DNA of 64,000 nt from Notospermus geniculatus (lineage: Eukaryota > Nemertea > Pilidiophora > Heteronemertea > Lineidae). Under the pieces are notes generated by a model. It saw only the letters and a list, made by a program, of their open reading frames with translations. It made no database searches and was not told the DNA's origin. The stretch lies in assembly GCA_002633025.1 (NCBI GenBank), contig NMRB01001031.1, forward strand, positions 39,556 through 103,555. Direction: 5' to 3'. Below, in pieces: positions 54,001 to 64,000 of this stretch (positions are counted from its first letter, which is position 1; each line of letters starts with the position of its first letter). The position numbers and the translations under genes were made by a program.

Positions 54001-57000
54001 GATCATTTCTATTAATTTTGATCCCTGTAATCAGGAAAACTCTCAATTAAGGCGGGGGGCTACCTATAGCTGAGCTCATTCCCTAGTGGCAATCCACGGA
54101 ACTGGCCTTTGTGCGACCAGTCATTCACATTCAGATTAAATCCGCTCACCCTGATATACTGTTTTCGAAAATCAATCTTCAGTGTACGCGCCGACCCTAA
54201 ATCTTTTGTGTCCACTGTGGGTATTGTTCAGCTCTGTCACTGGTGCTTTGGTCACAAGTGGCCGAACAGAGTTTACTCAAAGGGCGGGAATAATGCAAAT
54301 CTACATAACAAAGAAGTAACTTGCCAGCAGTATGGAAATTTTCAAATTTCCCAAACAAGTTTTCTCTTTTTTGGACACATATATTAGAAAAATTTCTTTT
54401 GGATGTTATTGCCATATGTGCATTCTAGGGCAACACGATCGCCTTTTTTGGATAGTTGGTCGGGAATATGAAATATTTCAAAAACTGTAAATCGAGCCTT
54501 TTTTTGGCATTAAATAGTTTATACTAATTAAATGGGAAGTACTTTTGTAAAAAACGGATCGTTATGCCCTGCAGGCATCAGGCCTGTATGTTACAGACTA
54601 TGTGGGAAACTGATGTGTCGCATCCCTATTCTGCAAAATTGTTTGCGAACTCAAATTTTGACAACTTGTTATAACTTAATTAACTCCATCGTAATTGGTC
54701 AAAATGAACAATTCTTTCACAGAACGGGAGCATAAAGGTTGTAGCTAAAACATTTTGTTGACATCAATTAGTTACTTTTTGTCATGAATATGTTAGGACG
54801 CTTGTTTTTAAAGAGCGTCAATAAAGTCGGCATAGGTAGCCCCCCCCCCCCACCTTAAGGACAGCGTCAGTCAGTCCTACTGTAGTGCACTGCAGGCACC
54901 ATGTATTGAGACTCCACAAACATATGCAAGAAATTCTAAGAACATTGAGAGGATGCACTTTGATCTATCAAGACCCATGATCAACTTGATTCCTGCAAAG
55001 CACAGATCAACTTTTATTTTGCTGATGAGAACCTACCTGACCAAAGAACACCAGGAGCTTTTCTTCAGCGAATGTCATGGGACCAGGCTTCAGTATAAAT
55101 TTGCCTCTATTCTTTTGAAGAGCCGCGCTGGGACAGGGCATCAGTATATCGAGGAGAGGACCGCTCTGTAGTTCCTTGGCAACCTGCGACAGGAAGTGTC
55201 TGAAAGAACCGCTAGTTCCGTGGACCTCTTCGCCCGTGAGTCGGACATTGAAGGAATAGGTCGGGTCGCCACCGGCAGCGATGCGTACGCATAAATTACT
55301 AGAGGGAATACTGTTCAGCTGCCGTAATGCTTGGCAGAAAGTTGATCCTAACGAATCCTTGACTTCACTCCCGACATTTTCCAGTGGGTCGAGAACGATC
55401 TCCGGCGCCGGTTGGTCTGGTTTTCTCTTGGCAGTGCTGTTCAGGATGCGATTCAGCAAGACGATTTTCGTGTCGTAGAAAACGAGACCTCTCGCCTTAG
55501 CGAGAAGGGCGGCCGTGCTGTGACTGTAACGTTCAAACGATCGCAGATCGACAAGCGGAATGAAGAAGGTCTCCAGTGTTTTGTTGATGGACTGGAGCAA
55601 GGCAAAACGCAGCCGGAGACTCTCAACGGGAACGCCTGAAACAGATTTATTACGACATGTAGTTTCCCATCCTGGTCTTTATTTTCCATTTGAACAGTTT
55701 TCAAGACGTCTAAGCAGCCAGGGGCGTAGCTAGATTTTATGGCTGGGGGGGGGGGAGCAAAATTGATTTCGTCTGGAGGGCAAAGCTGACCCCCCCCCAG
55801 AAAAAATTGAAAATTTACATCCTCTCAGATACATTTTCCCCACATCTGACACCACAATAACTTGGCTTGAAGAGGGTTGACATGACCGTTTAGAGGAAAA
55901 ATTCGTTTCGTCCCTTTTTTGCCGTGGTCGAGAGGTAGGTAAAACAAGCACTACGACCAATCCTCAGTCAGGAAAATTCAGCCAAACTCACCCTGTAAGC
56001 AGCCATATGATTCGCTACTGAGCTCTGCATCCGTCAGGTAGATCTCGTGAGGATGAAGACGGGCTGGCGAGATGGCCAAATGCTTGCACAGTTTATCAAC
56101 GTACTGAATGAGAGACGTGTCCATTTCTAAGCTCCACTGGTCGCACATCTGCTGGGCTTGCAGGTTGTCGAGACACGCACACCTGGAAAGACAAGAGATA
56201 TTCAAAATTTAGAAAGTATCCACTTGCACTGTTTGGTAAGGAAATTGTAATTGTAAAATTCACCATCATTGCAAAGGAATGCAAAGAAACAGGTTCCATG
56301 TTTGTTCTGGAAAACAGTCAAAACCAGACTGAAGATTTCATCCCCTGATGATTAACAAAGTATTCTTCATGCTAACTCATGAAAGTCTACAGCAAAATAT
56401 CTGTCCTCTCATCATCAATTATTGCATGCAGTCTCCAGGCAGGTCATTGCGCAGATGGCAATTTTGGCAGCCCATTCTGTACACTGAATAACCAATCTCT
56501 ATCCACGGAGTAAAGCTTATGCGTGTATGACAGCAGCATACGTCCTGAATTAGAGGGGCGAAAAGTACCGGTACTGAAACTGCACAGTTTACTGCTTTAG
56601 TATCTGCAGAATGAGCAGGAAAAGATGAACCCTCACCTATCGAAGTGTATATCAAAACCACAGGAGAGAAATGACCTCCACACAGCCCTGATGTCTTGCT
56701 TGGCCTTGTCCAAGACAAACTGAAGGAACCCATCTAGAGTCAGCAGCTTCTCTTCTTCCTTGGGTGGCAGCTGAGGCTGTAAAAAATTCAAGAGAACTAT
56801 AAGTTGATAGTGAAGGGGGACAATATCTTAGAAAGATAGGGGCAATCAGGGTGGCAAGGCGAGGTCACGAGTTCCATCCCAGGCAGTGGGGGCAATCTAA
56901 CCTTGTACGGTACATTTGTGTTAGATTCTTCCGTCAGGGCCGAAGCCACAGCATTGTTGGCCCCGGTGAGTACGGAAGAGGTCATCTCAAGCTCAGATTC

Positions 57001-60000
57001 TTCATTTGGATGGGGTCTTTTACTTGCCCTTGCAAAGAAACAAGGTACATGTACAAGGCACCACAGCTTACTGTCCCATCCCATGCGACGGACGTGAAGA
57101 GCCGGGAATGAAATCCCATATGGCCCAGGCTGCATTCGAACCCGGGACCTGACACTTGCTGAGCAGACGTGATAACCACTCGGCTATCAGGGCTACTACG
57201 GCACATTCTGCAGAGTATTCCAAGTACAGTTACCTTAGTTTTTGTCATCACCTCCGCAGACGCACTTCCTCTGAGTGGTTTTTCAAGGCTCTCTTTCCCT
57301 TTAGGCTTCCTGTCCTTGCCGGCCACCTTGGTCCCTGTGGCACCCATTGCTAGTCTCTCCTTCGTTGGTTTCATTGGTTTCTTAAAATGTTTGCCTTTCC
57401 CATTCTTGTCAGTTGACCTAAAAGAATTTTGAACAGGCATATTGGCACTGAATATCAACTACGCAGGCCCGTAGCTAGCATAGGGACAGGGGGGCAAATG
57501 CACCCCCAGCATGCCCAGGCCAATTGTTCAAAAAAAAAAATTTTTTTCAGCAAAATCAAATGGGATAAAAGATCAGTATTATTCGTGTCTCAGAATGCAG
57601 GAAATTGACCTCAAATTGCATTTCAGAGCTTCTAATTTTCAAAATTTTTCCCCCAGACCCCCCGCAAAACCGACCCCTTCGGCAATGCCCACGTCCGTAG
57701 AGCTTGTCTGCTTAAAATGCCCCCCTAGCGAAAAAAAGTACCGGTAGCTACGGTCCACGGAAACCCGTCGGATGTCACATTTGAGGAAAGTGTTAATGGA
57801 CTTGGTGAACCCAAACATTTCAAGAGCTGAAATGTACTTCGCAACAGGTAAACAGGCAATTCACCTTTGATAGATTCCTTACGAGTTATGCTAAGACCAA
57901 TGACACGAACAACTGCCCACGGTTTTCTGTTGATGAGTTGCCCATGAAGAGCCAACTGATGTGACAAAACTTGCTGGTGGGGCAGTGCCATTACACCACT
58001 GTATCAACACTGCAGAACAATTTGGAAGATACCATTTTGTATGGTGGTGCTGAATGATCAACAAGGGTTGTCCGATTGCCTGTCCATTGATCTGCTACTG
58101 TTTACCTCTTACGTGGTACATTTCAGCTATTGAAATGTGCTGGTTCACCAAGGCAATTACACTTTCCTCAAACGCAACTTCCGACGGTTTTTCCTGGACC
58201 GCCTCACATTTTACCTCAGTGGCGGATCCAAGGGGGGGGGGCATGCCTGGCGCATGCCCCCCCCCCCCCCGTTCAGCCACCGAGCAGAAAAAAATTTGGA
58301 AGGCATATAATCAGACCCCTGATTTTCAGTAAAAAGAATGTTCAATTTGGCCTGCCCAGGTGCCAGGAAATCGCATTTCCGGCACTTTTACCCAAAAATG
58401 TTCGGCGCTTGGCGCCTTTGGGGCTCAGGCATGTCAGGGAATGGGGGTTGCCCATTCCACCCCCCCCCCCCTTTGGCAACTCCTGGATCCGCCACTGTTA
58501 CCTACACAGATATGAGAAAAGAAAACAACTTACTCTTCCTTGTCCAGGAACTTCGGCACGCCGTAATGTTTCAGGACATAGGAAACCTGCTCCGCTAGTG
58601 TCTTCTTGGCTGCTCGGATGTGCGACATGAACGATCCCAGCAAATTCCCGGGTGCCTGCATCATGATCTGATCCTTACTGAGATAGATAAATCCTCCAGA
58701 TTCGTGGCGCGTCTCGCTCACACTGACCCGCTGCTCCGAGATGAAGCAACTATGGAAAATTTCCGTCAGGGCGATCATGGCCCGGTCGCAAAAATCAGAA
58801 GCTGACATGATTTTATCAGTCAGGTAATGCTCTAGAGCGGCGTTTCCTTGAGGATCAGAAAACAGGTTCTGGTTGACCGACCAGACGGAGAGCATCTCCT
58901 CCTGCATGTCCGCGGGATCAAACTCCATCCCCGTCAGCATGAAATCAAAGCCGGCCATCAGGGCTTTATTCTTGAAAATGGTTTTTCTCACGGCGTCAAG
59001 TTTTGTTTTCGAGCGCAGTTCGAGGACAGCGTACCCCTTGACCGTTTCTTCGGCGATTGCAGGTTTTTCTTCAGCTGTTACAGCCTGGTCTGGTACATCT
59101 TTGGGGCGTTCTTGGGATGTTTCTGTTGGCAAGAAGATCTCGTTCTTGAAGATTCCGCCGCACGACTGGCAAACTTTCCGCAGGGCACTGAGAACATCCT
59201 TCCTAGCCAGCTTCTTCGGAATGCCCGAGATCACCAGGAGCCTACTGTGCACAGACGGTGCCGTCAACGTTTGCGCCGCATCCGAAATAGCATCGTTTGT
59301 CACGGACAACGCACTCTCCATCCCGCTGGTGAGATACTGCAGGATTTGTGAGAGGGTCAGCGCCCGATGAAACCAGAGGAGTTCCTCGGGTTTCACACTC
59401 TGTAGCGATAAGGAACTCTTGGTCGCCGCGGCGGCGGAAGATACAGAGCTTGAAGATGAGAAGAGAAGTGCCTGACTTTGTTCCGTGAACGAGATACTGG
59501 TGACCGGCGGGCCTATAGAGCTATCACTCTCGCTACTTCTCGGGCTCCCGCCAAGACGTGGTCCCGAGTTCGTCCTCTCTCTCCTCGCCTTTAACTTCTT
59601 TCTCTTGGTCGAAGCGTGCGGACTCGATGGCACAGCCGGTGGCGGACTGAATGACGTCTGACTGTCAGAAATGTTGGTCCCAGTTATTGGTCCGCCTGCT
59701 TCCGAGATCGCCAGACACACTTCCATTAAACTGTGGAAGTACGTCGAGAAGCGTCCGTAGTCTCCGTAACCCAGACCCATGCCGTGGCCCGAAACAGTCG
59801 TCCCACTTGGCCAGCCCTTTGTCTCCTCGTCATACAGTCCTTTCAGTTCCGATTGAAGGTAGCTGAACAGGGAGTGCGAGGGACTAAGTGTCGGGCTCGT
59901 CGTCGGGAAAAGTCCCGATACGTTACACATACTGCGGTTCAGGACACGGATACTTTGAGCGAGGAGATGGAACATGTACTCCTTCAGCAAAGCCGGTACG

Positions 60001-63000
60001 TCCGATCTCCACATGTAGCCCGTCAACAGTTCTGTCGCATGCAGTATCACAGGTGCCGGGATGTCCACATCCCGAATATCACGGAAAGAGAAGATGTCCG
60101 CTTCAGTTGGCTCGTCTTTCGGACACGAAGTCGCACGTACTCGCTGGCCGACTAACATCTCCAGGTAAGCGGCAGCCAATGGGAATTGAGCAGGGATAGC
60201 ATGAAGCGTGATAATATGACCCGGCGGCGGTGAGACGCCGACCCGTACAAAGACTTGGTCACACGGAATGATCACCGGTGAGTATTGGTCAACACTGTTA
60301 CTAGCTGTTGACGTATCTCGAGGGTAGCAGACGACCTCTTGTTTTGATTCGTCTCCATTCTTTCTAACACGATGACCAGTGTAACTGAAAACTCTTGCCC
60401 AAGGTGATTTGTATGGAGATGTCCTGAAAGCAGAAGTTTACTAATATAGACCTTTCCAATAAAGATGGTGTCCTAACAGTTCTCGTCATACATGTATATG
60501 ACATCAGAAGTTTAACATCATTCAATCGCCGCTGACACGCTTATAACTGGTCAGGCACGCCATGGGCACAGAAGTTTATGTGAAATACTGTAGTTGTCTG
60601 AGAGGATGCATTTGGTAGCGTTATACCATGCTTGGACAATGAAGGCCATGATGTCATGTGGGGCCATGATGTCATGTGGGAGAACTAGCAGGCCACCATC
60701 TTTGTTGGAAATGTCTATAGCCTTCTTCCAAATTTCCGACCACTGCACTGAAGCCAGAGGTGAGGTGCCCCTGCCTATTAAGTGCACCACGACTTTTACA
60801 GCTTGTTCAGGGTAAAAAAATAGTGCCAATGGCACTGTGCCCGCTTGGCTTGAAGCATGGTGGCACTAGTGCGTTAACAAACCAAAAGTTAACGGACGAA
60901 CATACGTACAGTACGTACCAACGCACGACAGACCACCACTCAATGACCCCAACCACAGCATAAGCCCTGCTGGGCCTTGCCGCCAAACGGGCTAAAAACT
61001 GTGCCGAATTGTCAAAAAAATATGGTACTTCCCGACTTAATTGCTATGGTAGAGTAAAACTAGAACTGTGAAATTTGCTTAACAGCAAATTTGATGGTCA
61101 CCACATTGTGCATTGCAGTTTTGGGAGTCTGGAGGAAGGGGGTGAAGAAGGTGGATGTTTGGGTCCATGGGTGAGACAAATGGGTGTGGCTCTTTGGGTG
61201 ACACTGCAGATGGGTCGCAGAGTCAAGTACCAAAGAACGAAATTTTTTAAAGAATACAGAAGTTTATTTTTAAAATAGAAATTGGAAAGTGCATGGTGAA
61301 GCAGGTCTCATACACGTATCTCATCAATGCCAATAAAGATGAAAATTTCAAATTACAGATAAAAATTTCAAAACATAATATTTCTTGAAGGCAGTAGCTA
61401 TCCTCGTGAATACTCTCATCTCAGGCTTAGTGAGTTAGTACTGATCTGATGTCTGATTTAAAGATGACGACGCTTTAGGCCCGCTATGCATCTTCCGACC
61501 CGAGCAGAGACAACATGACATGTACAAACTTTCGCAGCTGAAATGAAAAAAAAAAGAAATTAGGGCCTAGGCCTAGGCCTAATGTCAGAGCAGGGGGGCC
61601 TGGCTGGGCCTAGCCCGAGGCATGATTGATTGATAGGCTTCATAATGGCCTATAGTATAGTATACCTGCCCCTGCTCACAGCTAGCTGGCCATGCGGCTT
61701 GTATGTGCTAGCTAAGCATGCTAAAGCAGGGGGCCATGCAGGCTAGGCTGTCAAACCGAAGTGAACCTGAGCGCTGCGCTGTGCATATAGGCCTACTGTG
61801 TGTACAGCGATACACACTACACAGCACCACTCATTTGCATAGCTAGCCTAGGCCTATCGGCCTACGAACCGAGCGTAGGCCTACACATGTCATTTTATCT
61901 AGTGAATGCTGCGAACGGATGATTGATGTTTCTCTTTATTAGGTCAAAGTCACTTGAATACTTTGGATAACTGGATAAGAACAGATTTTTTAGACAAGAT
62001 AATCAACGAACTCACCTCATGAGGATGTAACATGTGCATGCGTGTGGTCCTGCACTACGACGTACCTCCAGTGTCAGGCCCTCTCAAAAATGTTGAATAA
62101 AACAAATAACGCAGCATCACTCGAAATTATTTATTTATAAGAATATTGTTATAACAACAATGCAAAGCAGTCACGAAAAGAAAAGATGTGGGTTTATTTT
62201 CTTGCCAAAATAATGGACTGTTCAAAGGAAGCCCCGACTCCAAAGCTACCAAGTGGAGTCCTCCACACACAGGCCCCTTCGCATCAGCCAATGAGAAATC
62301 AGTATGGGAAGGACATGTGCTTTGTACCTAAAAATAGAATGCGCTAAAAATTGGGAGAAAATCGCTTCAAAATCAACTAAACGGTCGACTTTTTCAACAA
62401 AATTTGTGTCGTTGCACTAGATGAAATTACCACCTATGAAACTGAGGTGATGAATTCTTTGTTCATTGAACCGTTTGGCTGGACTCGTGTCATAATTGCC
62501 CAGGAAGAAAAATCCAGAAGAAGAAAGAATCCTGAGTGAATTCAATATGGTCACCACACTGTGAGGTGTGGTGACCATAATGATTTTTGACCCTCTGGGG
62601 AAGAGCTACATGTAATTAGTGAAGGGAGTTTAAATCACTGACAATATTGTGATCATCAGTGATTGACCGAATAAGAGTTAATAAGACATAGATTCAGACT
62701 TACTCTTTCTTGGTTGACTTTGGGTCCATCCTACACGATATAACGAGGAAGGCAGCACCAGGGAACTGGATGTCGGTGTTCACTTTCGTCTCTGTAACCG
62801 GGATCTCTTCATACGGGAACATCTCCGGGGCAGTCTTCAAATAAATGAGACACATAATCAGATGTGAAGGAACAGCAATCAGCAATGGCCACAGCATTAC
62901 TCCAGCATGAACTTATATAATAATAATTAACATATAATGATATGTAAAAAATATAATAACCCTTTCACAGTCATTTTTGGAAACAGTTGGAAAAAAAGTT

Positions 63001-64000
63001 CAGTTCTGTCACTTGTTAACTCATCTGTCCCCAGAGTCCAGCAAATGGTATCTTCTGTCAAAGTTTTCTCACATCCTGTAGTACTGATTGAAAATTATTT
63101 GAAGAAATGTTGTTCCTGTGAACCATCTGAAGAATGTTTCTTCAAATTTTTTCCAATTCATTTCCGAGGCTTTCAGAAAACTTTCACAGTAAGATACCGT
63201 CTGCTCAAACCTGGGGGCAGATGAGTCAAAGATGGCGTGGTGAACACTTGACACGTTTTTAGCTTTTCCACTTCTGGGAGAAGATCAGGTTAGTGACAGT
63301 ACCAAAACAGAATCGGTTCAGATTTCTGTGCAGCAGACTTTGATGGATTCTTTCAGGCAAAAACTGGAAAACTGTCCCATTTAACTGGCACTGAATGCAG
63401 GGCCGGATCAAGGATTCACAGAAAGGGGGGGGGGGCGTAGCTCGACAAAGTTGGTGAGCACCAAAAAAGTGAAGCCTAAACGGGGGGTCTTTGACAATTT
63501 AAGTGCTTTTAGATGCATTTTCCTGGCATCTGAGAGCAAAATACTAGAATTTTTATGTGATTAAATTTTTCTTGCTAAAAAATCATTGATCTGCCAAAAA
63601 TAGGGGGGGGGGGCGTACGCCCCCCATGCCCCCCTGGATCCGGCCCTGGAATGGGTAAACTTACCTGTAGACAAAGACAGAGCTGATTTGTGAGTTCAAT
63701 TAGGTAGTCTTCCCCTTGATGTGCAGCCCTGGCTATGGCCACCTGTAATTCCTGCTGTAGTCTCTTCTTATCGTGATAGAACAGGTCGGAGAGCGAGCAC
63801 GTGTTAGAGGCAAGGCAGGCACGGGGGGATTGCGATGTGAGCAGGGACGTCGCCATCAAACACCCATCCGGTTGAGGCTGGGCGAGCAATTCGTTCGAGA
63901 GAAGCTGCAGGTTCTCTATGTCCAGGTCTTGTAGCACGGCGGCCGAAGCAGCGATGGTCGAGCTGAGACCGCAGGAAAATGTCTCCATGGCAGGGCTGTT
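47875..64000 (-). CDS. HECTD4: HECTD4-type giant HECT E3 ubiquitin ligase, C-terminal 1431 residues (partial)
   Basis: Exons in transcript order: 63665-64000 (continues off the window), 62704-62834, 58534-60423, 57234-57417, 56637-56776, 55992-56182, 55037-55635, 53344-53496, 51940-52254, 49886-50105 and 47875-48011. All ten junctions keep frame, giving 1431 codons plus stop. The first ~1000 residues are a large helical region with a Ser/Lys-rich disordered stretch and no domain I can name. The HECT domain follows: N-lobe from about SFRHFLSQVAKEL, then DIPLGLDLLPVFWKRL, ELLPNGSNIFVGWDN, RAIRAGLATILPLQ and a C-lobe with EHFWNALEGFTQEDLRKFIK, HVPPYPMKIAPPDG and RVETCMFMIKLPQYS. The Cys in ETCMF (47974-47976), 32 residues from the end, is the expected thioester cysteine. 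HECT ligases take ubiquitin from an E2 on this Cys and pass it to substrate. The C-terminal string ending REDPLSG and the C-lobe match my memory of HECTD4; another large HECT ligase is less likely. The same exons in copy 1 are described separately. Confidence 0.87.
48183..48327 (+). mobile_element. tRNA-derived SINE, family 2 (copy 2, cut by gap)
   Basis: Same as 38905-39100 with one base difference noted (GCGCAGG versus GCACAGG), truncated by the N run that starts at 48328. Confidence 0.75.
48328..48553. other. Assembly gap (226 N)
   Basis: By comparison with copy 1 (39048-39240), the missing sequence should hold the SINE tail, AT-rich sequence and part of the GACAAGTTGAC minisatellite. Confidence 0.95.
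49886..50105 (-). CDS. HECTD4: HECTD4 exon j (HECT C-lobe), copy 2
   Basis: Encodes AHTMYQVGLMETDPHIEHFW, LEGFTQEDLRKFIKFACNQD and DTAHVPPYPMKIAPPDG. E.FW..L..F...(D/E)LRKF..F is the HECT C-lobe entry. GTGAGT donor, phase 0 to 1. Confidence 0.96.
51051..51900. mobile_element. 850-bp TA-flanked nonautonomous DNA transposon, filled site in copy 2
   Basis: CCGTATATACTCGTGTATA and TATACACGAGTATATACGG are 19-bp terminal inverted repeats flanked by TA (51049-51050, 51901-51902). Copy 1 has the uninterrupted site (TA at 41363-41364). Subterminal AAGTCGACCCCC words recur near both ends. TA duplication and ends fit a Tc1/mariner-superfamily (pogo/Tigger-like) MITE. No transposase frame. Confidence 0.9.
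51940..52254 (-). CDS. HECTD4: HECTD4 exon i (HECT N-lobe end and hinge), intact copy 2
   Basis: 105 codons in frame: FTYTSVTGDEVELLPNGSN, IFVGWDNLQQYTDAIRQLR, RAIRAGLATILPLQTLSI and DLELRICGLPDIDIDFLK. EL.PNG.NI and the IRAGL..I.P.Q...I...LEL.ICG motif are diagnostic of HECT domains. The donor GTTAGA is weaker than average. A 850-bp transposon ends 40 bp downstream of it (51051-51900). Confidence 0.95.
52795..52985 (-). mobile_element. tRNA-like SINE (minus strand) in HECTD4 intron
   Basis: Read on minus: GGTGGTGTAGTGGCAGTAGC, then TGCGATTCCCAGTCAAATT as A- and B-box-like motifs. Confidence 0.5.
53028..53300 (+). mobile_element. tRNA-derived SINE, family 3
   Basis: Head with GATAGCCTAGAGTTTATTAG and B box CCGGGTTTGAATCC. 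The body has GGCTCTTCACGTCCGT, GGGACAGTAAGCCATGGTGC and AGGGCAAGTC, with an A-rich end. Reverse copy at 56845-57205. Confidence 0.72.
53344..53496 (-). CDS. HECTD4: HECTD4 exon h (HECT N-lobe)
   Basis: 51 codons: LLGITMRADIPLGLDLLPVF, WKRLASLDLDPVSDLQQADI and LTYKYIKRFEM. LG..(I/L)R...PL.LDL.P.FWK is the standard HECT N-lobe signature. This exon is outside the duplicated segment, so it fixes which 3' copy joins the gene. Confidence 0.94.
53568..53832. mobile_element. 265-bp MITE with ~75-bp arms in HECTD4 intron
   Basis: AAAGTGCTTTTCAGAATG and CATTCTGAAAAGCACTTT are the ends. Arms continue through TTTTGCACTCATTTTACC and TTGCAATGGAACCTAACC. Confidence 0.85.
54047..54858. mobile_element. ~810-bp MITE in HECTD4 intron
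   Basis: TTAAGGCGGGGGGCTACCTAT and ATAGGTAGCCCCCCC...CACCTTAA are inverted ends, the right one with an expanded C run. Confidence 0.7.
55037..55635 (-). CDS. HECTD4: HECTD4 exon g (start of HECT N-lobe)
   Basis: Encodes LRLRFALLQSINKTLETFFI, RSFERYSHSTAALLAKARGL, then HECT entry sequence: VRLTGEEVHGTSGSFRHFLS, KELQSGPLLDILMPCP, KGxFILKPGP-like GKFILKPGPM and EKLLVFFGQ. GTAGGT donor, phase 0. Confidence 0.93.
55722..55830. repeat. G-run repeat related to the GGATCC MITE family
   Basis: AGGGGCGTAGCTAGATTTTA, then G11 and, later, CCCCCCCCCAGAAAAAATTG. Looks like a degraded copy of the 63401 and 58217 type. Confidence 0.4.
55992..56182 (-). CDS. HECTD4: HECTD4 exon f
   Basis: Encodes CACLDNLQAQQMCDQWSLEM and LIQYVDKLCKHLAISPARL, helical, just before the HECT domain. 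The donor is placed at CAGG/GTGAGT because exon g needs phase 1. Confidence 0.88.
56637..56776 (-). CDS. HECTD4: HECTD4 exon e
   Basis: Encodes PQLPPKEEEKLLTLDGFLQF and VLDKAKQDIRAVWRSFLSCG, ending FDIHFD. TTTACAG acceptor, GTGAGG donor, phase 0 to 2. The long-ORF view of this region is in other frames; the frame here is fixed by the neighbouring exons. Confidence 0.85.
56845..57205 (-). mobile_element. tRNA-derived SINE, family 3, reverse copy
   Basis: Read on minus: GCCCTGATAGCCGAGTGGTT, CCCGGGTTCGAATGCAGCC, GGCTCTTCACGTCCGTCGC and GGGCAAGTAAAAGACCCC. It lies in the HECTD4 intron between exons d and e. Confidence 0.72.
57234..57417 (-). CDS. HECTD4: HECTD4 exon d (Lys-rich linker)
   Basis: Encodes STDKNGKGKHFKKPMKPTKE and GKDRKPKGKESLEKPLRG, a strongly basic disordered linker, with a TTTTAG acceptor and GTAACT donor. 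Phase 2 to phase 0. Confidence 0.82.
57750..57862. mobile_element. MITE family B, reverse truncated copy
   Basis: Reverse-complement relative of the other copies: GGTCCACGGAAACCCGTCGG at the left, then TTGAGGAAAGTG and the region ending near GTAAACAGGCAA. Confidence 0.55.
58049..58206. mobile_element. MITE family B, left-truncated copy
   Basis: Matches the core of family B from CTGAATGATCAAC to the right terminus TTCCGACGG. The left terminus is missing. It lies in the HECTD4 intron between 57417 and 58534. Confidence 0.6.
58217..58498. mobile_element. MITE with AGTGGCGGATCC ends and G/C runs
   Basis: AGTGGCGGATCCAAGGGGGG and GGATCCGCCACT are inverted ends. It lies 36 bp outside exon c on its donor side. 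Related ends occur at 63401-63647 and around 40260-40435. Confidence 0.7.
58534..60423 (-). CDS. HECTD4: HECTD4 large exon c (1890 bp)
   Basis: Longest exon. It starts SPYKSPWARVFSYTGHRV and includes AAAYLEMLVGQRVRATSCPK, DIRDVDIPAPVILHATELL, a Ser-rich segment with STKRKKLKARRERT and SESDSSIGPP (probably disordered), LLVISGIPKKLARKDVLSAL (a small alpha/beta fold resembling an RNA-recognition-like unit, inference) and a C-terminal helix QVSYVLKHYGVPKFL. Phase 2 at both ends. Confidence 0.9.
60424..62703. other. HECTD4 intron b/c, repeats and unassigned sequence
   Basis: Holds a tandem ATGATGTCATGTGGG pair near 60650-60680, a (TAGGCC)n run at 61561-61590 and an AGGCCTA-rich stretch to 61880, and a small GGTCACCACAC hairpin near 62550. 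No coding signal seen. Confidence 0.55.
62704..62834 (-). CDS. HECTD4: HECTD4 exon b
   Basis: Encodes TAPEMFPYEEIPVTETKVN and FPGAAFLVISCRMDPKSTKK. Phase 0 in, phase 2 out (GTAAGT donor). The hydrophobic AAFLVISC strand suggests a beta-sandwich-like segment. Confidence 0.82.
63401..63647. mobile_element. 247-bp MITE, AGGGCCGGATC ends
   Basis: AGGGCCGGATCAAGG and CCTGGATCCGGCCCT pair as ends, with long G and C runs just inside. It sits 18 bp from the HECTD4 exon a donor. Confidence 0.72.
63665..64000 (-). CDS. HECTD4: HECTD4 exon a (5' end outside window)
   Basis: Open from the window edge to a TACAG/GTAAGT donor. It includes ENLQLLSNELLAQPQPDG and LSDLFYHDKKRLQQELQVAI, amphipathic helices. 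Its upstream splice site is not visible. Confidence 0.8.

Noticed and set aside
59733-60155. Plus-strand ORFs opposite HECTD4 exon c
   Set aside because: Antisense shadows of a strongly coding minus-strand exon.

Overview
This is animal nuclear DNA. Two multi-exon protein genes with GT-AG introns lie in a background of short inverted-repeat transposons (MITEs), tRNA-headed SINEs, a CR1/L2-type LINE tail and minisatellites. Frequent TAGGCCTA and ACATGTACATGTA strings, the repeat style and the sequence of the two genes suggest a marine deuterostome invertebrate (echinoderm, hemichordate or amphioxus-like). The species cannot be fixed from sequence alone.

Layout. (1) 2609-16014, plus strand: a complete KIFC1/HSET-type minus-end kinesin-14 in 14 exons, 739 residues, with every splice phase consistent. 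Its introns are full of MITEs. (2) 16015-21200: no gene, only repeats. (3) About 21200-24560, plus strand: a probable spliced noncoding RNA made of repeated mini-exons separated by 82-104 bp mini-introns. I regard it as the most novel object in the window. (4) 24560-30480: no convincing gene, several MITEs. (5) 30485-31565: a 21-bp minisatellite. (6) 47875-64000, minus strand: the C-terminal 1431 residues of a HECTD4-type giant HECT ubiquitin ligase in 11 exons. It ends with the HECT C-lobe and catalytic cysteine and is cut by the right edge of the window.

The last three HECTD4 exons and about 9-10 kb of surrounding sequence occur twice (about 31.5-41.9 kb and about 43.4-52.4 kb). Exon differences are nearly all silent. 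Transposon insertions have clean empty sites in the other copy, and a contig-join scar (38-bp repeat around a single N at 42819) lies between the copies. Two alleles of a highly heterozygous genome placed in tandem by the assembler is the simplest reading; a real recent duplication is the alternative. Copy 1 carries a one-base frameshift and is annotated as a non-functional duplicate.

The two protein genes converge on the middle of the window and have unrelated roles: mitotic spindle microtubule crosslinking and sliding (KIFC1), and ubiquitination (HECTD4). There is no sign of co-regulation. Unknown bases are at 42147, 42819 and 48328-48553.
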